A stretch of DNA of 33,749 nucleotides from Sedimentisphaerales bacterium (GTDB lineage Bacteria > Planctomycetota > Phycisphaerae > Sedimentisphaerales > Anaerobacaceae). Shown piece after piece: positions 7,717 to 16,743 of the stretch; position 1 is the first letter of the stretch; each line of letters opens with the position of its first letter. A model generated the notes under the pieces. The model saw only the letters and a program-made list of their open reading frames with translations. It did not search any database and had not been told where the DNA came from. The position numbers and the translations under genes were made by a program. The stretch covers positions 1-33,749 of the forward strand of contig JAFGEF010000077.1 of NCBI GenBank assembly GCA_016931715.1, in the 5' to 3' direction.

Positions 7717-9015
7717 TCAGTTTCCTCTGGGTTGATTGGCTGGATCAATCCGGCCGGCCGGAATATTGATATTCTCCACAGGGTCAGGTTTTGCAGGATC
7801 GAATCCTTTAAAATCATCTGAAATATGCTTTGCCAGTTCTGGTAGCTGTTGTTTTATGCCTTCCACGACACACTTCGCAAATTCATAGCTGCCGTAGTTG
7901 TTATGGTGAGTACCATCCACAAACGCCTTGTCGATATTTGCTCCCCATGCTTTATAAAGTACGATGCTCATTTTATTTAGATCAATCAATGGGACATTGT
8001 CTTCTTTGGCAACCTGCCTTACAGTTTCCGGATAGTCCTCAAGTGTTGGCTGATTGACACCGGCTTTGCGCTCCATAGAAGTAACCAGTACAGGAAATGC
8101 GCCTTTTTCACGAACATCTTTCACGAGCTGCTTATAATTAGATTTATAAACAGCTAAAGCATTGGGGGATTTGTCTTTCATATCATTGTGCCCGAATTGA
8201 ACGAAGAAATAATCACCGGGTTTAATAAGGTCCAGTATCTTCTTAACACGACCCGCTCCAATCGCACCGCGTAAAGACTCTCCTGATTCGGCATGATTAG
8301 CTGCGGCAATATCAGGTTTCAAAAACCTCGTGAACATTTGTCCCCAGCTATTCCACGGTTCACTATGCTGGTCACATACGGTAGAGTCGCCCAGAAGATA
8401 TATCGTGGGAACAGTATCATCTCTTGCAATCTCCATAGCACAGATGCAGGGACGGGCATCATTGAATTCCAAAGTTAGTTTATCGTCCCATGCCCAGGTC
8501 TCAGAAGTTTGCTCTCTCATGTTTATTTTCACCTGGCCGCCGGTGGAGATTTTGGGTGTACGTGTGTTGACCATTATTGTTTTAGTCTCAAATTTGCCCG
8601 GTTCCGTTTTTATTTTTTCAATCATAAGACGGCGTAACTCTGCTTTGACTGTGGTAATTGATTCACCTGCATGGTCGCCAAGTGTCATTGTAATTTTATA
8701 ATTTCCCTCAGGAAGCTTTATAGAAAAATAAAACAGTTTTGTACTGGTACAGAAATCTCCCTTAAGCTCGTCTTCAGTCTTTCTGTCTATAGCTGTAATC
8801 TCTGCTTCAGGCTCGAATCCATAACCACGCTCCTGGGAATAAATTAAATCCGGAGTTATTTTAGTATATCCCTGCGCCGTACCGCCCGAACCAAAATCAA
8901 ATTTATATTCCGTCTGTGTATCAGCATAAATTCCTGCCGTCATCGCCAGAAGAACGATTAATAACGTGAGAATATATCGGGAAATGCGGATAGTATAAAG
9001 TCGTTCAATTGCCAT
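7717..9015 (-). CDS. Exported rhamnogalacturonan acetylesterase, CE12 (with N-terminal beta-sandwich)
   Basis: 432 residues. A membrane-spanning signal sequence (about 11-31) is followed by a beta-rich galactose-binding-like domain (about 34-195: 'YKFDFGSGGTAQGYTKI', 'FSIKLPEGNYKITMTLGD') and then a CE12 SGNH hydrolase domain. The catalytic motifs are GDST (Ser211), FGHND, and DGTHHN (Asp367/His370), all intact. This matches the architecture of Bacillus YesT-like acetylesterases with an extra N-terminal domain. It removes acetyl groups from rhamnogalacturonan in the envelope or outside. It has its own promoter (9063-9091) and an AAGGA ribosome site, and is convergent with the CNT gene (51 bp between stops). 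It is the third CE12-type domain of the locus. Its intact DxxH contrasts with domain 2 of the tandem enzyme. Confidence 0.9.
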   Translation of the reverse strand: MAIERLYTIRISRYILTLLIVLLAMTAGIYADTQTEYKFDFGSGGTAQGYTKITPDLIYSQERGYGFEPEAEITAIDRKTEDELKGDFCTSTKLFYFSIKLPEGNYKITMTLGDHAGESITTVKAELRRLMIEKIKTEPGKFETKTIMVNTRTPKISTGGQVKINMREQTSETWAWDDKLTLEFNDARPCICAMEIARDDTVPTIYLLGDSTVCDQHSEPWNSWGQMFTRFLKPDIAAANHAESGESLRGAIGAGRVKKILDLIKPGDYFFVQFGHNDMKDKSPNALAVYKSNYKQLVKDVREKGAFPVLVTSMERKAGVNQPTLEDYPETVRQVAKEDNVPLIDLNKMSIVLYKAWGANIDKAFVDGTHHNNYGSYEFAKCVVEGIKQQLPELAKHISDDFKGFDPAKPDPVENINIPAGRIDPANQPRGN

Positions 9016-9062
9016 TATTTTTTGTCCTTAAAATGTTCTTAATAATATTATTTTATTTACAA

Positions 9063-9091
9063 AATATAAATCAACATCCCTGTTTAGTCAA
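9063..9091 (-). promoter_or_regulatory. Candidate sigma70-type promoter of the CE12 esterase gene
   Basis: On the minus strand, TTGACT (9086-9091) is followed by a 17-bp spacer and TATATT (9063-9068). The spacing is ideal, and the leader to the ATG at 9015 is about 40 nt. Confidence 0.55.
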
Positions 9092-9221
9092 TCTCATTTA
9101 TGTCATCATCATGTCGTATTACAATAAAAAGCGATGAATTCTCGCAAAAAACTCTTCAAAAAGCTGGAAAAATGTCCTCACGAAAAAGCGAGAAGAGTTG
9201 AAGAATATCTTTAAAAAAGAC

Positions 9222-9248
9222 TTGAATAACTAAGATTAATGTGATAAT
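9222..9248 (+). promoter_or_regulatory. Possible extended -10 promoter for the pseudopilin gene
   Basis: TG-T-GATAAT at 9240-9248 resembles an extended -10 element. A poor -35, TTGAAT at 9222-9227, lies only 15 bp upstream. The predicted leader is about 80 nt. Confidence 0.3.
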
Positions 9249-9335
9249 GTGTATCATTAGTAAGTAAAGTTTTATTTAAACAAGTAAATAAAATCTGTGT
9301 CAAGCATACATAAAATTAAATAGGTAAGGGAATTT

Positions 9336-10109
9336 ATGAAATCAAAAGCTTTTACCCTTATTGAATTGTTGGTTGTAATCGCCATCATAGCGGTTTTATT
9401 AGCTATCCTCATGCCCGCATTAAGCAGAGTCAGAGAACAAGGCAAAAGAATTGTTTGCCTGAATAATCTCAAACAAATGGTCCTGGCCTGGAATCTTTAC
9501 GCTGATGATTACGACGACAAGATTGTAAATGGGAACACTCATGCCGGTCAGGCGGACGCATGGGTTCAATGGGAAAATACTATGAGCACGGCGGAGAAAA
9601 TTCGAAACATCGAACGAGGCGCTCTTTTCACGTATGTTCCGAATATAAAACTCTATAAATGTCCCGCCGGTGTGAGAGACGAAGTCTGTACCTATTCTAT
9701 TCCCGATTATATGAATGGACATGCTGCAATAGAAGGGGCTACTCCGAATCCGTTAAAAAGCCGAAATAAAATAAAAAATCCGACTCAGCAGATAGTTTTT
9801 CTTGACGAGGGACGTTTAACAGCCTCAAGTTTTACTATTTATCATTATAAGGAACTCTGGTGGGATCAGATTACAGCAAGGCACGGCGATGGTACAAACT
9901 TTGCTTTCGCTGATGGTCATAGTGATTATTGGAAGTGGAACGACCCTCGCACAGTAAAGATAGGAAAAACGGATATTGATTCTGTATTAACGGCGATTTC
10001 TCCAAGCATTGATGATCCTTACTGGAGTCAGGGCAATGTAGATATGCACCAGGTATCAAGAGGCTGCTTCGATGGCAAGCTGGGTTTTATACCATCAGCG
10101 CCTCAATAA
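9336..10109 (+). CDS. Type II secretion/type IV pilin-like pseudopilin of the planctomycete type
   Basis: 257 residues. The N-terminus '[21 protein letters not shown]' is a short positively charged leader, a prepilin peptidase site (before Phe, with Ala rather than Gly at -1), the conserved Glu at +5 and a long hydrophobic helix. The helix continues into '[23 protein letters not shown]', as in the many planctomycete prepilin-like proteins. Near the C-terminus, '[19 protein letters not shown]' corresponds to the H-x-G-...-ADGH segment of the DUF1559-like group. It would be processed by prepilin peptidase and sit in the inner membrane or a pseudopilus. Its exact task is unknown. Its position among exported CAZymes suggests a role in secretion or surface display of such proteins. 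TAAGGGA provides the ribosome site. Confidence 0.88.
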   Translation: MKSKAFTLIELLVVIAIIAVLLAILMPALSRVREQGKRIVCLNNLKQMVLAWNLYADDYDDKIVNGNTHAGQADAWVQWENTMSTAEKIRNIERGALFTYVPNIKLYKCPAGVRDEVCTYSIPDYMNGHAAIEGATPNPLKSRNKIKNPTQQIVFLDEGRLTASSFTIYHYKELWWDQITARHGDGTNFAFADGHSDYWKWNDPRTVKIGKTDIDSVLTAISPSIDDPYWSQGNVDMHQVSRGCFDGKLGFIPSAPQ

Positions 10110-10121
10110 ACATTAAGCCTT

Positions 10122-10143
10122 AAGCTATTTTGAAAAATTGCTT
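10122..10143. terminator. Weak AT-rich hairpin between convergent pseudopilin and GH28 genes
   Basis: AAGC-T-ATTTT pairs with AAAAT-T-GCTT around a 2-base loop, with one T-T mismatch. It fills most of the 32-bp gap between two convergent stop codons and overlaps the GH28 stop. It could serve as a bidirectional terminator, but the stem is AT-rich and no clear U-run follows. Confidence 0.25.
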
Positions 10144-11560
10144 ATTTCGTATTTCTGCGGATAACAGCTTCTCCCTGTTCGACTTCTATCTTCAAGCCTG
10201 AAAGATCAAGGTTTTCTACATTCTCAAGTGTAAATCCACGTTGAGCTTTAATATTGCAATTTTCGAATGATACGTTCACAATAGGACTGTCTTTAAGCCC
10301 GTACATATCACCTACATTATTAGTTGTCCCTGAAACATTAATAATCTTTACATTTCGAACAACCGGTAACGGATCTGACGGGATACTTGGCCCCCTTAAG
10401 TTCCATGCCATATTAAATTCGAATGCTTTCTTGGTATTTTTTAACTCGATGTCCCTGTATGTGATATTCTCGACAACTCCTCCCCTGCTTGGCTGGGATT
10501 TAAATCGGATTGGCGCCCAGTTATCTTCCGACATTACGCTGTCACGAATCTCAACATTACGAATACCGCCGGACATTTCACTTCCCATAGATACGCCGCC
10601 ATGACCATAACGGAACATGCATTTTTCAACAAGAATATTTTCTGCCGGTCTATTCACACGGCGACCGTCCGCATCTTTACCGGATTTGATTGCAATGCAA
10701 TCATCGTTCACATCAATATCAACGCCGACTATATGCACTCCATCACAGGAATCAATATCAATTCCATCTGAGCTTGGAATATTATGTTCTGCACGTATAA
10801 TCAGATTTCGTATTTCAACTTTTTTGCTGTACAGCACAAACAAACACCAGCTTGACTGGTTCTTAAAAGTCAGATTCTCGACTACTACATCATTGCAGTT
10901 TTGAATTGCAATAAGACGCGGGCGAGCATAAGCTGGCAATTGTACTTCTCGCAACTCATAAGCCGGTGAATCCTGAACTGCCGGCAATCCGCCTTTAATA
11001 CCAAGACTGGGCGGACCTTCACGAACCGGACCAACGTTACCTGGTGAACTTGATTGGGAAACTTGTGTTCCTCGTGCCCCGCCTCCAAAAGCGCCAAATC
11101 CACCACGTCCACGTGAGAACCATACATCACCTGAGCCGTCTATCGTGCCTTTACCGCTCAAGCGAAAACCTGTCATATCAAAAACATTGACAAGAGCACT
11201 AACCCAGATACGTTCTTCACCTTCCCATCGTGTCTGAACAAGCTTATAATCAGCCATATTAGTAGTGCCTTTTAAGACACCATCTGCTTCTATTTCCAGG
11301 TTCACACCTTGTTTGAAGAAAATCGCTCCTGTAATAAATGTTCCGGCAGGTACAACTACTGTACCACCACCATCTGAAGCGCATTTATCTATAGTATCCT
11401 GAATGGCTTTGGTATTGACAATATTAGGATCAGTGACCGCACCATAATCGGTAATTACATATCGTTTAGCCGGTTTGCTGCTGATTTGCTCGGCTGCATA
11501 TGAAAGCAAACATAAAGATAATAATACTGTAACAGCCAGGAAGAACTTAATATATTTCAT
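10142..11560 (-). CDS. Exported GH28 family polygalacturonase/rhamnogalacturonan hydrolase
   Basis: 472 residues with a signal peptide (about 1-23, ending YAA) and a right-handed beta-helix of GH28. Catalytic landmarks: 'SSDGIDID' (Asp265, in place of the usual NTDG), 'NDDC' (Asp286-Asp287), 'GHGG' (His320) and 'RFK' (Arg352-Lys354, the usual RIK). All catalytic aspartates are present. It hydrolyses alpha-galacturonosidic bonds in homogalacturonan or rhamnogalacturonan. Neighbours favour rhamnogalacturonan. Residues about 149-164 are a Gly/Arg-rich insert 'SRGRGGFGAFGGGARG', followed by a Ser/Pro/Gly-rich stretch to about residue 190. It lies 34 bp behind the sulfatase, as last gene of the GH106 operon. 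I use ATG 11560 with AGAAAGG upstream. An in-frame TTG two codons earlier is less likely. Confidence 0.92.
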   Translation of the reverse strand: MKYIKFFLAVTVLLSLCLLSYAAEQISSKPAKRYVITDYGAVTDPNIVNTKAIQDTIDKCASDGGGTVVVPAGTFITGAIFFKQGVNLEIEADGVLKGTTNMADYKLVQTRWEGEERIWVSALVNVFDMTGFRLSGKGTIDGSGDVWFSRGRGGFGAFGGGARGTQVSQSSSPGNVGPVREGPPSLGIKGGLPAVQDSPAYELREVQLPAYARPRLIAIQNCNDVVVENLTFKNQSSWCLFVLYSKKVEIRNLIIRAEHNIPSSDGIDIDSCDGVHIVGVDIDVNDDCIAIKSGKDADGRRVNRPAENILVEKCMFRYGHGGVSMGSEMSGGIRNVEIRDSVMSEDNWAPIRFKSQPSRGGVVENITYRDIELKNTKKAFEFNMAWNLRGPSIPSDPLPVVRNVKIINVSGTTNNVGDMYGLKDSPIVNVSFENCNIKAQRGFTLENVENLDLSGLKIEVEQGEAVIRRNTK

Positions 11561-11594
11561 AGTCAATACCTTTCTTGTTCTGATTTAAAAAAGT

Positions 11595-13004
11595 TTAGAG
11601 CGGCCAATTCAGAGACTCTGTACGTGCCGTCTTGAGATACTCTTCTATTTGCGCAATTATTTCGTGATTTTCCGATGCAATATCATGCTCTTCAGACAGG
11701 TCTTTAGACAGATCGAATAATACTAAAGGTTCACCTTTTTTGAGCCTGACGGCTTTCCAGTTTTTCCAGCGTACAGCCTGCTGAAAGCCGTTCTCGAAAC
11801 ACTCCCAATAAAGAAATCTGTCGCCTAAATCTTTCTGCTTTCCCAGAAGTACCGGTACGATACTCTTGCCATCAATATTATCATGCGGCGTGATTCCGGC
11901 AAATTCAGCCGCTGTCGGTAACACATCTGCAAAGTACCACGGAAAATCACTTGTTATACCAGCAGAAATCTTGCCCGGCCAGCGAACCATCATAGGCACA
12001 CGAATACCACCTTCATATAAATCACGCTTATAACCGCGAAGAGGACCGTTCGAGTCAAAAAACTCGGCAACCTGCGTTTGTTCCTGTGTTGGTTCAGAAC
12101 GCGGCCCATTATCAGAACAGAAAAAAACGATAGTTTTTTCATCAATCTGCTGTTCCTTAAGCGTTTGCATGAATCTGCCTATACATTGATCCAGTCGATG
12201 AATCATACCTGCGAAAATCTTGCACGGCCCAGACCAGTCTTTATCTTTATATGGTCCCTCATCAGGAACCAGAAAAGGACTGTGAGGATTGTTATAGGAC
12301 AAGTACAGGAAAAAAGACTTATCCTTGTTGTTTTTTACAAAATCGACAGCTTCATCTGTGCATATATCGGTGCTGTACCTGCCCTGCTGTCCGCTCTGAT
12401 TTTCTTTAACATCATATAACTGGCGATTGCGAAATCTTTTCGATGGGTAATATCCTTCAGTTGCGGCTTCGTTAATAGTCCAGCCATAAAATTCATCAAA
12501 GCCGCGATCCATTGGTCCGGCCTTCGGATCGTATGCGCCCAAATGCCACTTTCCGACAAGACAAGTTTTGTAACCTGCTTTTTGAAGTACATGACCTGTG
12601 GTTATATCTTCATCTGTTAAGCATGCCCGTCGTACCTGGCGATTGCCCTTGTAGCCAAGAGTACCTCCTACGGTACACATATTGCCGCGGACTCGTGTGT
12701 GTCCCGTGTGCTGGCCAGTCATTAGGACGCTGCGTGAAGGAGCACAAATTGTCGAGCCGGAATAACAGTTGGTAAAACGTATTCCTTCGCCTGCAATCCG
12801 GTCGATATTTGGTGTCTGAATTTTATTCGCCCCATAGCAGCCAAGATTTTCATAACCCAAATCATCAGCCATAATAAATATGATATTAGGTCTGGAATCA
12901 TTATTCCGGCTCATAGCCGCCCTGAGTCGAACAGGCAATGAAAATGCTGCTGCTCCTGCAACAAGACTTTGCAGAAAGCAGCGTCTTTTAATCTTCTGTA
13001 TCAT
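11595..13004 (-). CDS. S1-family (formylglycine) sulfatase with twin-arginine-type leader
   Basis: 469 residues. The leader 'KRRCFLQSLVAGAAAFSLP' has a twin arginine followed by x-F-L and a hydrophobic stretch, which suggests Tat export. The alkaline-phosphatase-like fold starts with metal ligands 'ADD' (Asp47-Asp48). The sulfatase signature 'CAPSRSVLMTGQHTG' puts the residue converted to formylglycine at Cys87, with Pro89 and Arg91. 'SDNGPRSE' provides another metal-site segment. It removes sulfate esters from a glycan in the periplasm or outside. The subfamily cannot be assigned by eye. It lies between GH106 (43 bp upstream) and GH28 (34 bp downstream) in one operon, so the target is presumably a sulfated rhamnose- or uronate-containing polymer. 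The maturase needed to make formylglycine is not in the window. Confidence 0.92.
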   Translation of the reverse strand: MIQKIKRRCFLQSLVAGAAAFSLPVRLRAAMSRNNDSRPNIIFIMADDLGYENLGCYGANKIQTPNIDRIAGEGIRFTNCYSGSTICAPSRSVLMTGQHTGHTRVRGNMCTVGGTLGYKGNRQVRRACLTDEDITTGHVLQKAGYKTCLVGKWHLGAYDPKAGPMDRGFDEFYGWTINEAATEGYYPSKRFRNRQLYDVKENQSGQQGRYSTDICTDEAVDFVKNNKDKSFFLYLSYNNPHSPFLVPDEGPYKDKDWSGPCKIFAGMIHRLDQCIGRFMQTLKEQQIDEKTIVFFCSDNGPRSEPTQEQTQVAEFFDSNGPLRGYKRDLYEGGIRVPMMVRWPGKISAGITSDFPWYFADVLPTAAEFAGITPHDNIDGKSIVPVLLGKQKDLGDRFLYWECFENGFQQAVRWKNWKAVRLKKGEPLVLFDLSKDLSEEHDIASENHEIIAQIEEYLKTARTESLNWPL

Positions 13005-13047
13005 TTAAATCGTTCCTTGTATATATCTTTACACTTAAATATATAAC

Positions 13048-16000
13048 TTATGGCTTATTGGTAACAGACACTATAGTAACCGGCCCGATTAAACCGGATT
13101 CAGCTAAACTTGAACCGCCTCTTCCGCCAAAACCACCACCGAAACCGCCCAACCCACCGCGTCGAGAACCGCCTCCTCTATTGAGGACTCTTTCTTCCTG
13201 TGGAACAATTCCGTCACCGGTTATACGATTTGTCCATTGATTGGTAACCTTGATTTCCAGTTTATTTTCACCTTGTTTCAAAGTATCTGTAATATCCAAT
13301 TTAAAAGGTGGTGTCCATAACGTACCAATTTGTTTGCCATTAACCGACACTTCAGCAATATCTTTTACTGTACCAAGTTCCAGTATAATTTTTGCCTGTG
13401 GGACAAGCCAGCTTTGCTGAACTTGTATTGTCTTTGTGTAGGCGGCAGTACCAGAAAAATACTTTACTCCTGAATCGGAATGTTCTGTCCATGATTGAAG
13501 CTTTGCCAACTGGATTTTTTCCGGAGCGCCGAGGTTTGGCGGAAAGCTGATATCCCATGTACCATCTATTGCTGCAATAATCGTTTTTATTTTTTCCGGC
13601 AGTTTGCGGGAAACATCTGAAGTCGGCTTGCGAAAAACTACAAATACTGACTGTCGTTCTGATAAATGCATCGGTACAGCAGTAAGATTGTTCGAGATAT
13701 TGAATTCCGCAGGTTCGATTTTTCCTGTATCCGGATACCACAGTTCAGCTTCCTTACCGGCAACGCGGAAGCGAGCCTGAACATCCATCGGTCGATCAGT
13801 GCGATTGGCGACAAAATAATAGTCTGCATCATTAGTACGGCGGTGAATCCAGACTATGTCGGAATCGAGCGGACCGGCAAACTCCGCATCTTTGGGAATA
13901 TAAACCGCAGACCTGAGACTTGGGTCAAATAAATCGCCTGTAATTGGATTAACCATCTGTGGAGTAACAAGGCCTAAAACTTGTTCGGGCGGCAGTCCCC
14001 ATGTAACCAATCCCTTTCCAAAGTAGTGACGATTGCGCTGCTCGCCGTCAAGGTCACCCCATATTTCGTTTGCCAGTGACTGTACCTGTAAATCCGCTTC
14101 CTGCTGTCCTCCCTGCAGACTTGGTGAAAGCCTGGGCTTGGGACCAATAAGTGTTACGCCGCCGAGAACGAGTTCGCGTATCTTCTTCAGCAGTTCCGGA
14201 CGAATTCTGTCAATCTGAGGCAGTACAAGTATGCGATAGCTCATACCATCAGGCAGAACCATCCGTCCATCATCACTGACGCTGACTCTATTGAGCAGCA
14301 CATCAGCGTTGATTGTGTCATAATCATATCCTTCCGGCGGCTGCGGCTGAAGACCGGCGCCCCAGAAAGGCTGACTCGACGGTGCGCCCTCGTTCAGCAG
14401 GTAAGCAAAATCCGCAACAAACAAACCCTGTGACAGCATGAATTGTACGCGCGACATGTAATCAAGAAACGCTTTCGACTGCTCAGCCCAGGTAATATTG
14501 CGGTTGAAATGTGTACCAACCATCGTGTTCCCGGGTTTTGTATCCAGCGGCTGATGACTTGACGAATGGAACACCATGCGATTGACACCCTGGGCGAACC
14601 AGTAATCTGCCAGGTTCTTATATATAACCGGCGAATCATACCCCCCGCCGGTGAAGGATTCGGTCGCAACAAACTGCTTGCCGTATATATGTGCCGCCGA
14701 AGCAGCCATACGAACATCCACATAGTACTCCGGCGCAGGATGCATTCTGCCAAGCCAGAACTCGCCCATAGGAATATCAACCAAACCTTTTGTAAGCAGT
14801 GTATCTTCGACGATTTCCATCGAAACGCCCGGCGCTTCACTATACAAAATCATACCGTATTGATTAAGCAGCCTGCTCATGGTTCCGTAATGAGCTTCAG
14901 CGAGCAGATCAACTATAGTCCGGCGAAAATCCCACAGAAAGCGATCGCTTATGTCGGCGCTGCCGACAACTCGACCGGTCAATACAGGCAGATAAGGTAA
15001 GGGATTATATCCACGGCGTTTCGTGAATTGCTCGATCATATCGTCTGTCCAGTTTTGCATGCCGGCTTCAAAACTATCCATAACCATACTTAAAAGGCTC
15101 TTGCCTAATAGACCGCCAAGGCGCTCCTTAATTGGATCAACGTACCCATGAAAGTAAGCCTCGACATGTTTGGCGTTGAGTTTATCTACTTCAGGGCCCG
15201 CTCCTCCAGCCGTTCCTGCTCGAACCTGGGCGCCGGTAAGCGCATAGCCTATACGAAGGATAGTCCATTTGCCCTGCGGAACATCCCAGTTGAGATTCCC
15301 GTCTTTGTCCAGTTTTGAGGTCAAGTCTATAACTTCAGTGGGCTTAATGGCAGATTCATTAGGTACAGGTGGTGTTGCGGCTATATCATATTGGAAGAAC
15401 AAATTCATGCCGGCTTTATCTTCCCAGCGATCAACTCGAGCGCCGGTGTGTACTATAAACTCGTTTATTGAGTAGGAATTACCCTTTACAGGCTTGCTCT
15501 GTGGAATAGAAGTACTGGAGCTTGGTCCGTTACCTGTAAAACTTACTCGGAAGAAACGTGCGGTTGTCTCTGGAAAAGCGTAAGTCTTAAGCCCGCCGGG
15601 ACGATATTGCACAGCGCCGGGTATTCCTGCGATTGGCCTGAAGTTCGTTCCATCATCGCTGACTTCAATTGAGCCGAAGGGAACTGAACCGGAGCCGATG
15701 AGCGTTACCGCTCTGGCTGTGATCGGCTGTGAAAACTCGTATTGCACCCAGGCAGCGCCGTCTGCACCGGCTGAAATTCTTACGCCGGTACTAAAAGAAT
15801 CATCCATCAGAGCTGCGGCATTAATTTGGCCGCCGCTGCTTGTTACGGTTGGATTAAGTTCCTGCATTAAAGTCTCATCTGACGGAGTTCGGAAAGCAAT
15901 TACTGCGCTGTCACGATAGAAAGGTGGTTCATTACCGCCGGGGCCTCCTCGTCCCATACCACGACCGGCAGGAGCGGCAGGAGCGGGAGTTCCACGTAAA

Positions 16001-16533
16001 CTGCTTAGCATTCCGCTGCCTGATGGGGGCTGCTGGAGTTTATCAGTGAAATTCGTCGGACCCTGTATTTCTGTTGTGCTCCAGACCAGCTTCTTCATCG
16101 CCTGTTCCGGTTTTACCCATGGACCTCCGGTCAAACTCCAGCCGGAGGAACTGAATATACCCATTTCAAGACCAAGTCGATCGGATTCCGAAGCTGCGTG
16201 TTTAATGGCATCGAACCACTCAGGCGTGAAGAAAGAGATAGGATTTTCGATGGTCTGTCCGCCACCCATGCCGATATCGGCTGCCTGCGCACCGCCGATA
16301 CCGACTCGTTTCATCCATTCCAGGTCCTTAGTGATGCCTTCCTTAGTAACGTTTCCGCCGGTCCAGTGCCACCAGACACGCGGTTTGGCGGAATCAGGCG
16401 GTGATATAAAACCGGCTTCAATATCCGATGCTGCTGCCGCCTGAACCGGTTCGCCCGAAATTGGAACGAAAAAGATTATTGCTATTACTGCTGATGTTAA
16501 CAAATTCGTGATTCCATATGCCCTGTTGTTCAT
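13048..16533 (-). CDS. Exported GH106 alpha-L-rhamnosidase
   Basis: 1161 residues with a signal peptide (about 1-33). The N-terminal catalytic region is typical of GH106: 'GFISPPDSAKPRVWWHWTGGNVTKEGI', 'LEMGIFSSSGWSLTGGPWVKPEQAMKKLVW'. Acidic motifs 'MDSFEAGMQNW' (Glu489) and 'YSEAPG' (Glu566) are the likely catalytic region. Exact roles are not proven here. A discoidin-like module is inserted around residues 240-350. The C-terminal galactose-binding-like sandwich (about 1040-1160) carries 'VSVNGKQIGTLWTPPF'. Two low-complexity inserts stand out: about 168-200 (includes GTPAPAAPAGRGMGRGGPGG) and about 1118-1141 (includes GGLGGFGGGFGGRGG), the latter just before the final strands 'ESGLIGPVTIVSV'. 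It removes terminal alpha-L-rhamnose from rhamnogalacturonan-type chains. First gene of the GH106-sulfatase-GH28 operon, with a GAGGTG ribosome site. Confidence 0.92.
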   Translation of the reverse strand: MNNRAYGITNLLTSAVIAIIFFVPISGEPVQAAAASDIEAGFISPPDSAKPRVWWHWTGGNVTKEGITKDLEWMKRVGIGGAQAADIGMGGGQTIENPISFFTPEWFDAIKHAASESDRLGLEMGIFSSSGWSLTGGPWVKPEQAMKKLVWSTTEIQGPTNFTDKLQQPPSGSGMLSSLRGTPAPAAPAGRGMGRGGPGGNEPPFYRDSAVIAFRTPSDETLMQELNPTVTSSGGQINAAALMDDSFSTGVRISAGADGAAWVQYEFSQPITARAVTLIGSGSVPFGSIEVSDDGTNFRPIAGIPGAVQYRPGGLKTYAFPETTARFFRVSFTGNGPSSSTSIPQSKPVKGNSYSINEFIVHTGARVDRWEDKAGMNLFFQYDIAATPPVPNESAIKPTEVIDLTSKLDKDGNLNWDVPQGKWTILRIGYALTGAQVRAGTAGGAGPEVDKLNAKHVEAYFHGYVDPIKERLGGLLGKSLLSMVMDSFEAGMQNWTDDMIEQFTKRRGYNPLPYLPVLTGRVVGSADISDRFLWDFRRTIVDLLAEAHYGTMSRLLNQYGMILYSEAPGVSMEIVEDTLLTKGLVDIPMGEFWLGRMHPAPEYYVDVRMAASAAHIYGKQFVATESFTGGGYDSPVIYKNLADYWFAQGVNRMVFHSSSHQPLDTKPGNTMVGTHFNRNITWAEQSKAFLDYMSRVQFMLSQGLFVADFAYLLNEGAPSSQPFWGAGLQPQPPEGYDYDTINADVLLNRVSVSDDGRMVLPDGMSYRILVLPQIDRIRPELLKKIRELVLGGVTLIGPKPRLSPSLQGGQQEADLQVQSLANEIWGDLDGEQRNRHYFGKGLVTWGLPPEQVLGLVTPQMVNPITGDLFDPSLRSAVYIPKDAEFAGPLDSDIVWIHRRTNDADYYFVANRTDRPMDVQARFRVAGKEAELWYPDTGKIEPAEFNISNNLTAVPMHLSERQSVFVVFRKPTSDVSRKLPEKIKTIIAAIDGTWDISFPPNLGAPEKIQLAKLQSWTEHSDSGVKYFSGTAAYTKTIQVQQSWLVPQAKIILELGTVKDIAEVSVNGKQIGTLWTPPFKLDITDTLKQGENKLEIKVTNQWTNRITGDGIVPQEERVLNRGGGSRRGGLGGFGGGFGGRGGSSLAESGLIGPVTIVSVTNKP

Positions 16534-16581
16534 AAAAGCACCTCTACTTTCTGCTGAATTATGAAATATTTTTACAATTAT

Positions 16582-16609
16582 ATTATGAATATACTCATTT
16601 AAATAGCAA
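16582..16609 (-). promoter_or_regulatory. Possible promoter of the GH106-sulfatase-GH28 operon
   Basis: On the minus strand, TTGCTA (16604-16609) is followed by a 16-bp spacer and CATAAT (16582-16587). A TATAAT lies slightly further downstream but at a poor spacing. The 210-bp divergent region (16534-16743) is very AT-rich, so the choice is uncertain. Confidence 0.35.
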
Positions 16610-16669
16610 AATCATAACATAAGTAATCATTAATGTTGAATAATTTATAAATTTTTCAGCTTATTTTTG

Positions 16670-16699
16670 TTGACGAAATATATATGATTGGTTCATTAT
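16670..16699 (+). promoter_or_regulatory. Possible promoter of the URO-D/SSS/GH35-GH2 operon
   Basis: TTGACG (16670-16675) is followed by an 18-bp spacer and CATTAT (16694-16699), giving a leader of about 40 nt to the ATG at 16744. The -10 is imperfect. Confidence 0.35.
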
Positions 16700-16743
16700 T
16701 ATTATTTCTTTGTGTAAGATAATTTTTATAAGGATTTAATGAA

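Larger units (their letters stand above)
9016..9335. other. 320-bp divergent intergenic region between CE12 esterase and pseudopilin genes
   Basis: Holds the leftward CE12 promoter (9063-9091) and a possible rightward promoter (9240-9248). Between them is a 26-codon open frame at 9134-9214 without a clear ribosome site. Its DNA also contains two mutually exclusive complementary pairs (TCTCGC with GCGAGA, and AACTCTTC with GAAGAGTT). Nothing else is evident. Confidence 0.6.

Noticed and set aside
14394-15000. Overlapping frames of about 145 codons on both strands inside GH106
   Set aside because: They fall in the conserved catalytic region of GH106 and have no protein-like motifs.
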